Of a stretch of DNA of 64,000 nucleotides, positions 48,036 through 56,752 are shown in pieces. Under the pieces are notes generated by a model. The model was not told where the DNA came from. It saw only the letters and a program-made list of their open reading frames with translations, and ran no database searches. The position numbers were made by a program, and so were the translations under genes. The stretch's first letter is position 1. Every line of letters begins with the position of its first letter. Source of the DNA: Bacillus sp. AZ43 (GTDB lineage Bacteria > Actinomycetota > Actinomycetes > Mycobacteriales > Geodermatophilaceae); assembly GCA_004570425.1 (NCBI GenBank), contig SPQJ01000002.1:62001-126000 (forward strand), given 5' to 3'.

Positions 48036-49583
48036 TCAGCCCCGGCGGGTGGGCGGTTCGCCCTGGGCGAGCGCCTCCTGGGCGCGGACCGGGTCGTAGG
48101 CGCACGCGTCGCCCACGTCCGCGGCGGGGGCCGGCGACGGCGACGGCTGGGGGTCGCTCGCCGGCGCGGGAGCGCCCGTGTCCGCGGCGGCGCTCGCGTC
48201 GGCGGGGGCGTCGTCCGTGGGCTCGATGGCCTCCTCGACGATCTGGCGCATCCGGTCGTAGTCGGGATACGCCGGGTCGATGAGGGCGGGGTCGAAGACG
48301 ACGCTGCGCACCTCGGCGTCCTTGACCAGGAACCCGAGGTCGACCAGGTCGTCGAGGACCGCGCGCGGGATGTCGGTGCGCACGATGTCCTGCGTGGTGG
48401 CGGCCAGCTCCTGGTACTGCCGGAGCAGGGTGACCGGATCGGCGGCCGCGATGATCGCGTCGATCGTGCAGCGCTGACGGTCCATGCGGTCGTAGTCGGT
48501 CAGCCCGAAGCGCCCGCGGGCGAAGGCCAGCGCGGTCGCGCCGTCCATGTGCTGGTCGGGCCCGGGCTCGATGTAGTCGTCGGGCAGCTGCTCGTCGGGG
48601 ATCCCGCCGACCGGGACCCAGTAGTTGACGTTCACCGTGATGCCGCCGAGCGCGTCGACGAGGCGGCTGAACCCGTCGAGGTTGACCAGCACGTAGTAGT
48701 CGATGTCGAGGCCGAGCGCCTCGCCGACGCCGAGCTTGAGGAAGTCCGCGCCCGGGTCGTCCGTGGGCCCGAGGATGTCCGGGTGCTCCGCCGGGCCGTT
48801 GCCGTAGACGGCGTTGAGCAGGCTCTCGCTCTCCTCACCGGTGTCGAAGCCCTCGGGGTAGACCTCCGCGAGCGGGCTGTCGGCGGGGAAGGGCAGGTTC
48901 CGCAGGTTGCGCGGCAGGCTGAACAGCGTCGTCTCGCCGGTCTCGGTCGCGATGCTCGCCACGATCACCGTGTCGGTGCGCACGCCCTGCCGGTCGTCGC
49001 CGCCGTCGCCGCCCAGGAGCAGCACGTTGACCCGCTCCTTGTCCCCGAAGGGGTCAGCGCCCTCGTCGACGGTGGCCGACCGCCCGTCGTCGTCGAAGAC
49101 CCCGGCGATGAGGTCGCGCTGCGTGAACGCCAGCCGGGTGACGAGGACGGCCGGCAGCACGACGGCGGCCACGAGGACCAGCACCAGCAGCGCTCCCCCG
49201 GCCCGGGCACCGCGGGTGCTGCCGCGGGGCATCAGCATCCGGTGCCCGGCGACGATCACCAGCGCCCACAGGAGCGCGACCAGGCCGACCCCGACGACGA
49301 TCCAGAGCAACCGGTCGGTGTCGACGGCGGCGCGGACGGCGGCCCGCCGCCCGCCGGTCGCCAGCCAGACGCCGCCGCCGACCAGGAGCAGGAAGACCAG
49401 CAGCGTGACGGCGCCGAGCACGCGGCGGCCGGCGGCGAGGAACGCCGTCCCGGGGAGGACCGCGCCCAGCGCCGTCAGGCCGAGAGCGGACGGGACCGAT
49501 CGGGCCCGCCGGTGCCGTGGCGGGCGGAGCGCGGTGGCCCCGGCCGGGGGTCCGTCGGCAGGGCTGGGGGGACCGGCGCTCAC
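48036..49583 (-). CDS. LytR-CpsA-Psr (LCP) cell-wall glycopolymer ligase
   Basis: 515 aa. Three to four N-terminal helices (about residues 30-155), more than the single anchor of most LCP proteins. Catalytic LCP domain outside: VNVLLLGGDGGDDRQGVRTDTVIVASI, TTLFSLPRNLRNLPFP, DYYVLVNLDGFSRLVDALGGITVNV, FARGRFGLTDYDRMDRQRCTIDAI with the conserved Arg/Asp residues. C-terminal Pro/Ala/Ser-rich tail. LCP enzymes attach arabinogalactan, teichoic acid or capsule to peptidoglycan. GTG 49583. Confidence 0.9.
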   Translation of the reverse strand: MSAGPPSPADGPPAGATALRPPRHRRARSVPSALGLTALGAVLPGTAFLAAGRRVLGAVTLLVFLLLVGGGVWLATGGRRAAVRAAVDTDRLLWIVVGVGLVALLWALVIVAGHRMLMPRGSTRGARAGGALLVLVLVAAVVLPAVLVTRLAFTQRDLIAGVFDDDGRSATVDEGADPFGDKERVNVLLLGGDGGDDRQGVRTDTVIVASIATETGETTLFSLPRNLRNLPFPADSPLAEVYPEGFDTGEESESLLNAVYGNGPAEHPDILGPTDDPGADFLKLGVGEALGLDIDYYVLVNLDGFSRLVDALGGITVNVNYWVPVGGIPDEQLPDDYIEPGPDQHMDGATALAFARGRFGLTDYDRMDRQRCTIDAIIAAADPVTLLRQYQELAATTQDIVRTDIPRAVLDDLVDLGFLVKDAEVRSVVFDPALIDPAYPDYDRMRQIVEEAIEPTDDAPADASAAADTGAPAPASDPQPSPSPAPAADVGDACAYDPVRAQEALAQGEPPTRRG

Positions 49584-49611
49584 GCGCCGGCCGTCGTCGC
49601 GCGCTGCCGGG

Positions 49612-49625
49612 TCATGACTTCATGA
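49612..49625. promoter_or_regulatory. Tandem TCATGA operator-like sequence
   Basis: TCATGA-CT-TCATGA in the 185-bp divergent gap between the LCP gene and the desaturase. Each half is itself a palindrome and the whole is a dyad repeat. AT-richer than its surroundings, so it stands out. No regulator is next to it. Confidence 0.35.
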
Positions 49626-49768
49626 TCCACGGAAGCCGGACGCCGCGCCCGGGGAAGGGCACGGAGGCATGCCTGCGGCCCTGCCGGGGAACCGGGTGGG
49701 GACGCGCTCCGTTGGCCGAGCACAGGCGCAGGTCTCGGCGGCGCAGGTCGAGCGGACCGGAGGTCCCC

Positions 49769-50719
49769 ATGCCCCAGACGTCCCCCCAGGCAGCGGTGCT
49801 GATCGAACTCGAGCCGGTGGTCGCCGAGAACCTGGACCGGCACCTGCGGATCGCCAAGGAGTGGCACCCGCACGACTACGTCCCGTGGGACGAGGGGCGG
49901 AACTTCGCCTTCCTCGGCGGCGAGGACTGGTCGCCGGAGCAGTCCCGGCTGGACGAGACGGCGAAGGCCGCGATGTTCGTCAACCTGCTGACCGAGGACA
50001 ACCTGCCGAGCTACCACCGCGAGATCGCCACCCGCTTCGGCCGCGACGGCGCCTGGGGTCAGTGGGTGGGCCGGTGGACGGCGGAGGAGGGCCGGCACGG
50101 CGTCGCGCTGCGCGACTACCTGGTGGTGACCCGCGGCGTCGACCCCGTGGAGCTGGAGCGGGCCCGGATGGACTACATGACCACCGGCTACGACTCCGGG
50201 GACAAGAGCCCCCTCGAGGCGGTCGCGTACGTCTCGTTCCAGGAGCTGGCCACCCGGGTCTCGCACCGCAACACCGGCAGGGCGACCGGCGACCCGATCG
50301 CCGACAAGCTGCTGGCCCGCATCGCCACCGACGAGAACCTGCACATGATCTTCTACCGGAACCTGGTGACGGCGGCCTTCGACATCGACCCCGACGAGAT
50401 GATGAAGGCCGTGGCCAAGGAGGTCATGACCTTCGAGATGCCCGGCGCGAACATGGCGAACTTCCGGAAGAACTCGACGATCATCGCCAAGGCGGGCATC
50501 TACGACCTGCGGCTGCACCACGACGAGGTGGTCGCCCCGATCCTGCGCACCTGGAAGGTGTTCGACCGCACGGATCTCGGCCCCGAGGGCGAGCGGGCAC
50601 GCGAGGAGCTGGCCGCGTTCCTGGCCGGGCTGGACGCGCAGGCCACGAGGTTCGTGGAGAGCCGCGAGCGGCTGCGGGCCCGCATGGCGGCCAAGGGCGA
50701 GATCCCCGTCCAGGTGTGA
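49769..50719 (+). CDS. Acyl-ACP desaturase (DesA type, soluble di-iron)
   Basis: 316 aa. Di-iron carboxylate ligands visible: LTEDNLPSYH, TAEEGRHGVALRDYL and ATDENLHMIFYRN (two E-x-x-H helices). FVNLLTEDNLP and W-rich HPHDYVPWDEG match mycobacterial DesA1/DesA2-like desaturases that introduce a double bond in acyl-ACP for membrane or mycolate lipids. GGAGG lies six bases before ATG 49769. Confidence 0.9.
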   Translation: MPQTSPQAAVLIELEPVVAENLDRHLRIAKEWHPHDYVPWDEGRNFAFLGGEDWSPEQSRLDETAKAAMFVNLLTEDNLPSYHREIATRFGRDGAWGQWVGRWTAEEGRHGVALRDYLVVTRGVDPVELERARMDYMTTGYDSGDKSPLEAVAYVSFQELATRVSHRNTGRATGDPIADKLLARIATDENLHMIFYRNLVTAAFDIDPDEMMKAVAKEVMTFEMPGANMANFRKNSTIIAKAGIYDLRLHHDEVVAPILRTWKVFDRTDLGPEGERAREELAAFLAGLDAQATRFVESRERLRARMAAKGEIPVQV

Positions 50720-50733
50720 GCGCGGTCGTTCCG

Positions 50734-50739
50734 TAGGGT
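50734..50739 (+). promoter_or_regulatory. Probable -10 of leaderless exonuclease III mRNA
   Basis: TAGGGT ends eight bases before ATG 50748 with no Shine-Dalgarno between; 15 bp after the desaturase stop. Confidence 0.4.
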
Positions 50740-50747
50740 CGGTGGCC

Positions 50748-51551
50748 ATGCGGCTGGCCACCTGGAACGTGAACTCCATCCGTACCCGGGCCGACCGGGT
50801 GGCCGCCTTCCTCGAGCGCCAGGACGTCGACGTGCTGGCCCTGCAGGAGACCAAGTGCCGGGACGACCAGTTCCCCGAGATGGTCTTCAGCGCGATGGGT
50901 TACGAGGTGGCGCACGTGGGCCACTCCCAGTGGAACGGCGTCGCGGTCCTGTCCCGCGTCGGCATCGAGGACGTCGAGGTCGGCTTCCCCGGCATGCCGT
51001 CGTGGTCGTCGAAGGAGGGCCAGGACCCGACGCCGGAGGCCCGCGCCCTGGGCGCGACGTGCGGCGGCGTGCGGGTCTGGAGCCTCTACGTCCCGAACGG
51101 CCGGACGCTGGCCGACCCGCACCTGCAGTACAAGCTCGAGTGGCTGGAGGCGCTGCGGACGACGGCGGCCGGCTGGCTCGCGGAGCGGCCCGACCTCCCC
51201 ACGGCGCTGGTCGGCGACTGGAACATCGCGCCGGAGAACGACGACGTCTGGGACATGGCCGTCTTCGCCCACTCCACGCACGTCTCCCCGCCCGAGCGGG
51301 CCGCGTTCCGCGCGATCGTCGACGCGGGGTACGCCGACGTCGTCCGCCCCTACGCCCCCGGGCCGGGCGTCTACACGTACTGGGACTACACCCAGCTGCG
51401 CTTCCCCCGCCGCGAGGGCATGCGGATCGACTTCGTGCTGGGCAACAGCGCCTTCGAGAAGCGCGTGACCGGCGCCCGCATCGACCGCGAGGAGCGCAAG
51501 GGCAAGGGCGCCAGCGACCACGCCCCCGTCATCGTCGACCTGTCCGAGTAG
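50748..51551 (+). CDS. xthA: Exodeoxyribonuclease III / AP endonuclease
   Basis: 267 aa, base-excision repair. ATWNVNSIRTR, LALQETKCRDDQFP (catalytic Glu), WSLYVPNGR, LVGDWNIAPENDDVWD (Asp/Asn), YTYWDYT and SDHAPVIVDL (Asp-His) cover the whole active site. ATG 50748 is likely leaderless. Two bases separate it from the YaaA gene; the two would act together in oxidative damage. Confidence 0.94.
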   Translation: MRLATWNVNSIRTRADRVAAFLERQDVDVLALQETKCRDDQFPEMVFSAMGYEVAHVGHSQWNGVAVLSRVGIEDVEVGFPGMPSWSSKEGQDPTPEARALGATCGGVRVWSLYVPNGRTLADPHLQYKLEWLEALRTTAAGWLAERPDLPTALVGDWNIAPENDDVWDMAVFAHSTHVSPPERAAFRAIVDAGYADVVRPYAPGPGVYTYWDYTQLRFPRREGMRIDFVLGNSAFEKRVTGARIDREERKGKGASDHAPVIVDLSE

Positions 51552-51553
51552 CC

Positions 51554-52300
51554 GTGCTGATCCTCCTGCCGCCGTCGGAGACCAAGGCCCCCGGCGGCGA
51601 CGGCGCACCGCTGGACCTCGCGACGCTGACCGCGCCCGAGCTCACGCCGGTCCGCACCGGGATCGCCGAGGCGCTGGTCGAGCTGGCCGGCGACGTCCCG
51701 TCGTCCCGGACCGCCCTGGGACTGTCGCCGAAGCAGGACGACGAGATCGCGCGCAACGCGGAGCTCTGGACGAGCCCGACCCGGCCCGCGATCGAGCGCT
51801 ACACCGGCGTGCTCTACGACGCCCTGGAGGTCGCGTCGATGACGCGCGCCCAGCGCGCCCGGGCCGGACGCCGGCTCGCCGTCGGCTCGGCACTGTTCGG
51901 GCTCGTGCGCGCCGACGACCCGATCCCGGCCTACCGCCTGTCGGCCGGATCGGCGCTGCCGGGACTGCCCACCCTGCGCGCGCTCTGGAAACCGGCCCTC
52001 TCGCCCGTGCTGGCCGCGGTCGACGAGCTGGTCGTCGACCTGCGCAGCGGGTCGTACGCCGCGCTGGCGCCCGTCCCGGGCGCCGTCACCCTCGACGTCC
52101 TCAGCGAGCGCCCCGACGGCAGCCGCTCGGTGGTCAGCCATTTCAACAAGGCGCACAAGGGGCGGGTGGCCCGGCTGCTGGCCACGACGACGGCCGAGCC
52201 GGCGGACGTCGTGCGACTGCGGAGTCTGCTGAGACGGGCGGGGTTGCACGTGGAACATCGCGGCGGGACGGCTCTCACCCTCGTGGTCCCTGCTCCCTGA
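51554..52300 (+). CDS. YaaA/DUF328 peroxide-stress protein
   Basis: 248 aa. LILLPPSETKAPGG, RYTGVLYDAL, RLAVGSALFGLVRADDPIPAYRL, VVDLRSGSYAALAP and VSHFNKAHKGRVARLL are the YaaA signature (lowers iron-driven DNA damage). GTG 51554 just after the exonuclease III stop. Carries one copy of the 14-mer GTTGCACGTGGAAC at 52243. Confidence 0.92.
   Translation: MLILLPPSETKAPGGDGAPLDLATLTAPELTPVRTGIAEALVELAGDVPSSRTALGLSPKQDDEIARNAELWTSPTRPAIERYTGVLYDALEVASMTRAQRARAGRRLAVGSALFGLVRADDPIPAYRLSAGSALPGLPTLRALWKPALSPVLAAVDELVVDLRSGSYAALAPVPGAVTLDVLSERPDGSRSVVSHFNKAHKGRVARLLATTTAEPADVVRLRSLLRRAGLHVEHRGGTALTLVVPAP
52243..52256 (-). repeat. parS-like 14-mer, copy 3
   Basis: The same 14-mer on the opposite strand (GTTGCACGTGGAAC on plus), inside the 3' end of the YaaA gene. 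Confidence 0.55.
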
Positions 52301-52451
52301 GCCATCGCGCCGGTGGGCGCGACGTGACGTTCGTCGGCTCGGTTGCGCGCAACCGAGAGTCCGTGACATAACAGTGCGGCGAGGCGCCGCTCGAACAACG
52401 GGTTTCCGGCACCCCCCTCAGGTCTCCCGGCGCTCCGGGCGGAAGGGCATC

Positions 52452-54998
52452 GTGGACACGTCCCCCGACCGGCAGGTCGTCGAGCATGCCGCCATGGCGC
52501 TGGCCGGTGACGCCGATCGTCTCGACGCAGCCCGCCGCCTCCTGCCGCACGGTGGCGGATCGGCGGCGCTGGATCGGCTGGCCGAGCTCGCCGCCCGTCT
52601 GCTGGGCACCGACGCGAGCCAGATCTCGCTCCTGAGCGACGTGCAGCTGGTCGCCTCCGGGACGGGCCTGCCGCCCGGGACCATCGGGAGCACCGGCCCC
52701 CTGGCCGAATCCCTCTGCACGGTGACGGCGTCGCAGGACGGTCCGCTCGTCGTGTCGGACGCCCGCGGCGACGCTCGTGTCCGCGACCTCCCGCCGGTGG
52801 CGTCGGGCCGGGTCGCCTCCTATCTCGGCGTCCCGCTCGCCGCGAGCGGCGGCGCGACGGTCGGCGCGCTGTGCGTGTTCGAGCCGGCTCCGCGGGACTG
52901 GTCCGACTCCGACGTCGAGACCCTGCGCCGGCTCGCCGAGACGGTGATCACCGAACTCGAGCTGTCGGCCCTGGTCCACCAGTACGAGAGCGACTCGGTC
53001 CGCTTCGGGCTGGCGATCGACGCCGCCGGGATCGGCACCTTCGACTGGGACCTGGTCACCGGTCGGCTGTTCTGGGACGACCGCCTGATCGAGCTGTTCG
53101 GCTACGACATCCAGACGTTCAGCGCCGACATCGGCGCCTTCAACGCCCGCCTCCACCCGGACGACCTCGGCCGCGTCACCGAACTGCTGGGCCACGCGAT
53201 CGACACCTGCGGCGAGTACGACGCGGAGTACCGCGTCGTACGCCCCGACGGTGGGACGCGCTGGGTGCACGCCCGGGGCAAGGCGCTACCCGGCCCCGAG
53301 GGCACCGCGGTACGGGTGATCGGCGCCGCCTACGACACCACCGGCGAGCGCGAGGCCGCCGGCCTGGTGACCCGCGTGCTGGAGGCCATGCCCGCCGGCT
53401 TCTACAGCCTGGACCGCGAGTGGCGGTTCACCTACGTCAACGCCGTCGCCGAGCGGATCCTCGGCCGCACCCGGGAGGAGCTGCTCGGGAGGCTGCTCTG
53501 GGACGCCTTCCCCGCGGCGGTCAACAGCATCTTCGAGGACAGCTACCGCACCGCCGTCCGCGTCGGGGTGCCCGTGTCGTTCGACGCCTACTACCCCGAG
53601 CCGCTCGACGGCTGGTACGAGCTGCGCGCCTGGCCGAGCCCCGACGGGCTGTCGGTGTACTTCCTGGAGGTCACCGAGCGGCGGCGGGTGCAGGAGCGGG
53701 CCGAGGACTCCGCCCAGCGCCTCGCCCTCCTCGCCCGGGTCAGCTCCGAGCTGGCCGGCACCCTCGACGCCCAGGTCGCCACCGCGCACCTGCCGCAGCT
53801 CGTCGTGCCGGCGCTGGCCGACTTCTGCATCGTGACGGTGGTGGACCCCGACGGTCCGCCCCGGGACGTGGGCTGGTGGCACGCCGACCCGGCGGCACGG
53901 CCGCTGCTGGCGCGCTACGCCGACGTCCGGCTGGACGCCATGCCCGCCACGTCGCCCGTCGCCCGGGTGCTCGCGACCGGGGAGGGGGTCCGCGAGGACG
54001 GCGCCAGGGTGCTCGACATGCTGCCGGCCGGCGAGGCGCGGGACCTGTTGCGGGTGCTGAACCCGGCGACCGCCGCCGCCGTCCCGCTGCGGGGCCGGGG
54101 CCGCACGCTGGGCGTGCTCACGCTCTACTTCCGCAGCTGGTCGTCGGTCACCGACGAGGACCTCAAGACGGCGCAGGACGTCGCCGACCGGGCGGGGCTG
54201 GCCCTCGACAACGCCCGGCTCTACAGCGCGCAGCAGCAGCTGGCCGAGGAGCTGCAGCGCAGCCTGCTGACCGACCCGCCGGAGCCCGACCACGCCGAGA
54301 TCGCCGTCCGGTACCAGCCGGCGGCGGAGGCCGCCCGCGTCGGCGGCGACTGGTACGACGCCTTCCTGCAGCCCGGTGGGACGACGATGCTGGTCATCGG
54401 CGACGTCGCCGGGCACGACACGGTCGCGGCCGCCGCGATGGGGCAGCTGCGCGGCCTGCTGCGCGGGATCGCCACCTACAGCGACGCCGGCCCGGTGGAG
54501 GTGCTGCGCGGGCTGGACGCCTCCATGGCGACGCTGCAGTGGAAGACCCTGGCCACCGCCGCCGTCGCCCGGTTCGAGCAGACGCCCGACGAGCTGGCCC
54601 GCGGCGTCACGCGGATGCGCTGGGCGAACGCCGGCCACCTCCCGCCGCTGGTGGTGAACCCCGACGGCACCGTCGCCGAGCTCGCGACCTGGACCGGTGA
54701 CCTGCTCCTGGGTGTGGACGCCGAGGTCGAGCGCCGCGAGTCGGTCGTGACCCTCGACCGGGGGTCGACGGTCCTGCTCTACACCGACGGGCTCATCGAG
54801 CGCCGCGACGCCGACCTCGACCAGGGCATGGTCCGGCTGCGCGACACCCTCATCGAGCTCGCCGACCTGCCGCTGCAGCAGATGCTCGACGAGCTGCTGG
54901 AGCGCCTGGTGGACGGCCGACCGGACGACGACGTCGCGCTGGTCGCCGTCCGCCTGCACCCGCAGGAGGCGCCGCTGCAGGGTCCCGGCGCGAGCTAG
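52452..54998 (+). CDS. GAF-PAS-PAS-GAF SpoIIE/RsbU-type protein phosphatase
   Basis: 848 aa. GAF (about 20-165: TDASQISLLSDVQLVASG, SYLGVPLA), PAS with PAC (about 175-305: FDWDLVTGRLFWDDRLIELFGY), second PAS (about 310-425: FYSLDREWRFTYVNAVAERILGRT), GAF (about 430-600) and a PP2C-like SpoIIE domain (about 615-835) with VGGDWYD, IGDVAGHD, RMRWANAGHLPPLV, TDGLIERRD and DDDVALVAVR, all metal ligands present. It likely dephosphorylates an anti-sigma antagonist in response to a sensed signal. No kinase is linked. GTG 52452 follows GGAAGGG. Its TAG overlaps the convergent stop in CTAG. Confidence 0.9.
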   Translation: MDTSPDRQVVEHAAMALAGDADRLDAARRLLPHGGGSAALDRLAELAARLLGTDASQISLLSDVQLVASGTGLPPGTIGSTGPLAESLCTVTASQDGPLVVSDARGDARVRDLPPVASGRVASYLGVPLAASGGATVGALCVFEPAPRDWSDSDVETLRRLAETVITELELSALVHQYESDSVRFGLAIDAAGIGTFDWDLVTGRLFWDDRLIELFGYDIQTFSADIGAFNARLHPDDLGRVTELLGHAIDTCGEYDAEYRVVRPDGGTRWVHARGKALPGPEGTAVRVIGAAYDTTGEREAAGLVTRVLEAMPAGFYSLDREWRFTYVNAVAERILGRTREELLGRLLWDAFPAAVNSIFEDSYRTAVRVGVPVSFDAYYPEPLDGWYELRAWPSPDGLSVYFLEVTERRRVQERAEDSAQRLALLARVSSELAGTLDAQVATAHLPQLVVPALADFCIVTVVDPDGPPRDVGWWHADPAARPLLARYADVRLDAMPATSPVARVLATGEGVREDGARVLDMLPAGEARDLLRVLNPATAAAVPLRGRGRTLGVLTLYFRSWSSVTDEDLKTAQDVADRAGLALDNARLYSAQQQLAEELQRSLLTDPPEPDHAEIAVRYQPAAEAARVGGDWYDAFLQPGGTTMLVIGDVAGHDTVAAAAMGQLRGLLRGIATYSDAGPVEVLRGLDASMATLQWKTLATAAVARFEQTPDELARGVTRMRWANAGHLPPLVVNPDGTVAELATWTGDLLLGVDAEVERRESVVTLDRGSTVLLYTDGLIERRDADLDQGMVRLRDTLIELADLPLQQMLDELLERLVDGRPDDDVALVAVRLHPQEAPLQGPGAS

Positions 54999-56698
54999 CG
55001 AGCGCCGGGGGGCAGCGGGGTCCTTTCACGGTCGCGGCGGACCGTCGCCTTCCGCCCCTTGATCATGGTGGCCCGCAGGGCCTGGACCACCTCGTCCGCG
55101 GCCGGCGCGGGAACCTCCACCAGCGCGAACCGCTGGTGGATCTCGATGGCGCCGATGTCGCGGCCGGTCAGCCCGGTCTCGCCGGTGATCGCGCCGACCA
55201 GATCGCCGGGGCGGATCCCCGCCTCCCGGCCCAGCCCGACGAACAGCCGCGCGGCCGGGCCGCCCGCCGCCCGCCGCGGGCGGGCTCCGGCGTCCCGCCC
55301 GTTGCCGGCCCGGGGAGCCTTGCCGGAGTCGGGGCGGAAGCCGACCTGCGGGATCTCCTCGTCGTCGTCGGCCCCTCCCCCGGCCTCGTGCGCGAGCTTC
55401 ACCGCGGCCAGGGCGACCTCCATGAGGTCGAACTCGTCGCAGAGGGTCTCGACGACGACGCGGACGCCGTCCAGGTCACCGGCCAGGAGCGTCTCGCGCA
55501 GCGCGGCGCGGGTGAGGTCGAGCCGGCGCGCCCGCAGGTCGGCGACCGTGGGCACGGTCTGGACGGCGATCGGGCTGCCGGCGACCCGCTCGATCGTCTT
55601 GAGCATCCGGTGCTCGCGCGGCTCGGCGAGGGTGATCGCGACGCCCTCGCGCCCGGCCCGGCCCACGCGCCCGATGCGGTGCACGTAGGACTCCGGCGCG
55701 GACGGGACGTCGTAGTTGACGACGTGGGTGAGCTGCTCGATGTCCAGACCGCGCGCGGCGACGTCCGTGGCGACCAGCAGGTCCGCCGTCCCGCTCCGCA
55801 GCCGGCCCATCACCTTGTCCCGCTGCTCCTGGCTCATCCCGCCGTGCAGTGGCTCCGCTCGGTAGCCGCGGCCGTTGAGCGTCTCGGTGAGCGAGTCGAC
55901 CTCCTCGCGGGTGCGGCAGAAGACGATCGCGGCGGTGGGGGCCTCGACGTCGAGGATCCGGCCCAGCGCGGCGGGCTTGGCCGCGCGCGGGACGACGTAG
56001 GCGGTCTGCCGCACGCGGGGTGACTCCCCCGCCGCCGCCTTCTCCCGGGCGATGGTGATCCGCACCGGGTCGCTCAGGTGCCGACGGGCCAGGGAATCGA
56101 GCCGGCGGGGCATGGTCGCGGAGAAGAGCACGGTCTGCCGCTCCTCCGGCGTCTCCTCCAGGATCGCCTCGAGGTCCTCGGCGAAGCCCATGTCGAGCAT
56201 CTCGTCGGCCTCGTCCAGGACGACGGTGGCGACCCCGCCCAGCTGCAGGCTGCCCCGGTTGAGCAGGTCCAGGGCGCGGCCGGGCGTGGCGACGACGACG
56301 TCGACGCCGGACTCCAGGCTGCGCAGCTGCCGGACGATCGGGGCACCGCCGTAGACGGGCAGGACCCGGGTGCCGAGCTCCTTGCCGTAGCGGTGCAGCG
56401 CCTCGGAGACCTGGACGGCGAGCTCGCGGGTCGGGACCAGGACCAGCGCGGCCGGCGCCTTCTCCGTGCGGTGGGCGGTCAGCCGCTGCAGCACCGGGAG
56501 GGAGAAGGCGGCCGTCTTGCCGGTGCCGGTGGCGGCCTGGCCCAGCAGGTCGCGCCCCTCGACCAGCGGGGGGATCGCCTCCTGCTGGATGGGGGTGGGC
56601 TCCTCGTAGCCGAGCGCCGACAGGGCACCGAGCAGCTCGGGCCGCAGGCCCAGGTCCTCGAAGGTCTGGCCGTGCTGGTCGTCGTTCATCGTCCCCAT
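54995..56698 (-). CDS. DEAD-box RNA helicase with DbpA-like RNA-binding domain
   Basis: 567 aa. Q motif TFEDLGLRPELLGALSALGYEEPTPIQQ, Walker A AATGTGKT, PTRELAVQV, VLDEADEMLDMGF, LFSATMP, IVFCRTREEVD, HRIGRVGRAGREG. Residues 480-560 (RLFVGLGREAGIRPGDLVGAI, GAIEIHQRFALVEVPA) form a DbpA RNA-binding domain as in CsdA/DeaD, pointing to ribosome assembly or cold-shock RNA unwinding. ATG 56698; ATG 56689 is an alternative. Confidence 0.93.
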   Translation of the reverse strand: MGTMNDDQHGQTFEDLGLRPELLGALSALGYEEPTPIQQEAIPPLVEGRDLLGQAATGTGKTAAFSLPVLQRLTAHRTEKAPAALVLVPTRELAVQVSEALHRYGKELGTRVLPVYGGAPIVRQLRSLESGVDVVVATPGRALDLLNRGSLQLGGVATVVLDEADEMLDMGFAEDLEAILEETPEERQTVLFSATMPRRLDSLARRHLSDPVRITIAREKAAAGESPRVRQTAYVVPRAAKPAALGRILDVEAPTAAIVFCRTREEVDSLTETLNGRGYRAEPLHGGMSQEQRDKVMGRLRSGTADLLVATDVAARGLDIEQLTHVVNYDVPSAPESYVHRIGRVGRAGREGVAITLAEPREHRMLKTIERVAGSPIAVQTVPTVADLRARRLDLTRAALRETLLAGDLDGVRVVVETLCDEFDLMEVALAAVKLAHEAGGGADDDEEIPQVGFRPDSGKAPRAGNGRDAGARPRRAAGGPAARLFVGLGREAGIRPGDLVGAITGETGLTGRDIGAIEIHQRFALVEVPAPAADEVVQALRATMIKGRKATVRRDRERTPLPPGAR

Positions 56699-56752
56699 GG
56701 TCCCCCGGACGGGGCTGCCGCCCGCGCGCGGGCTGCTGGAAGGATCGCGGGC

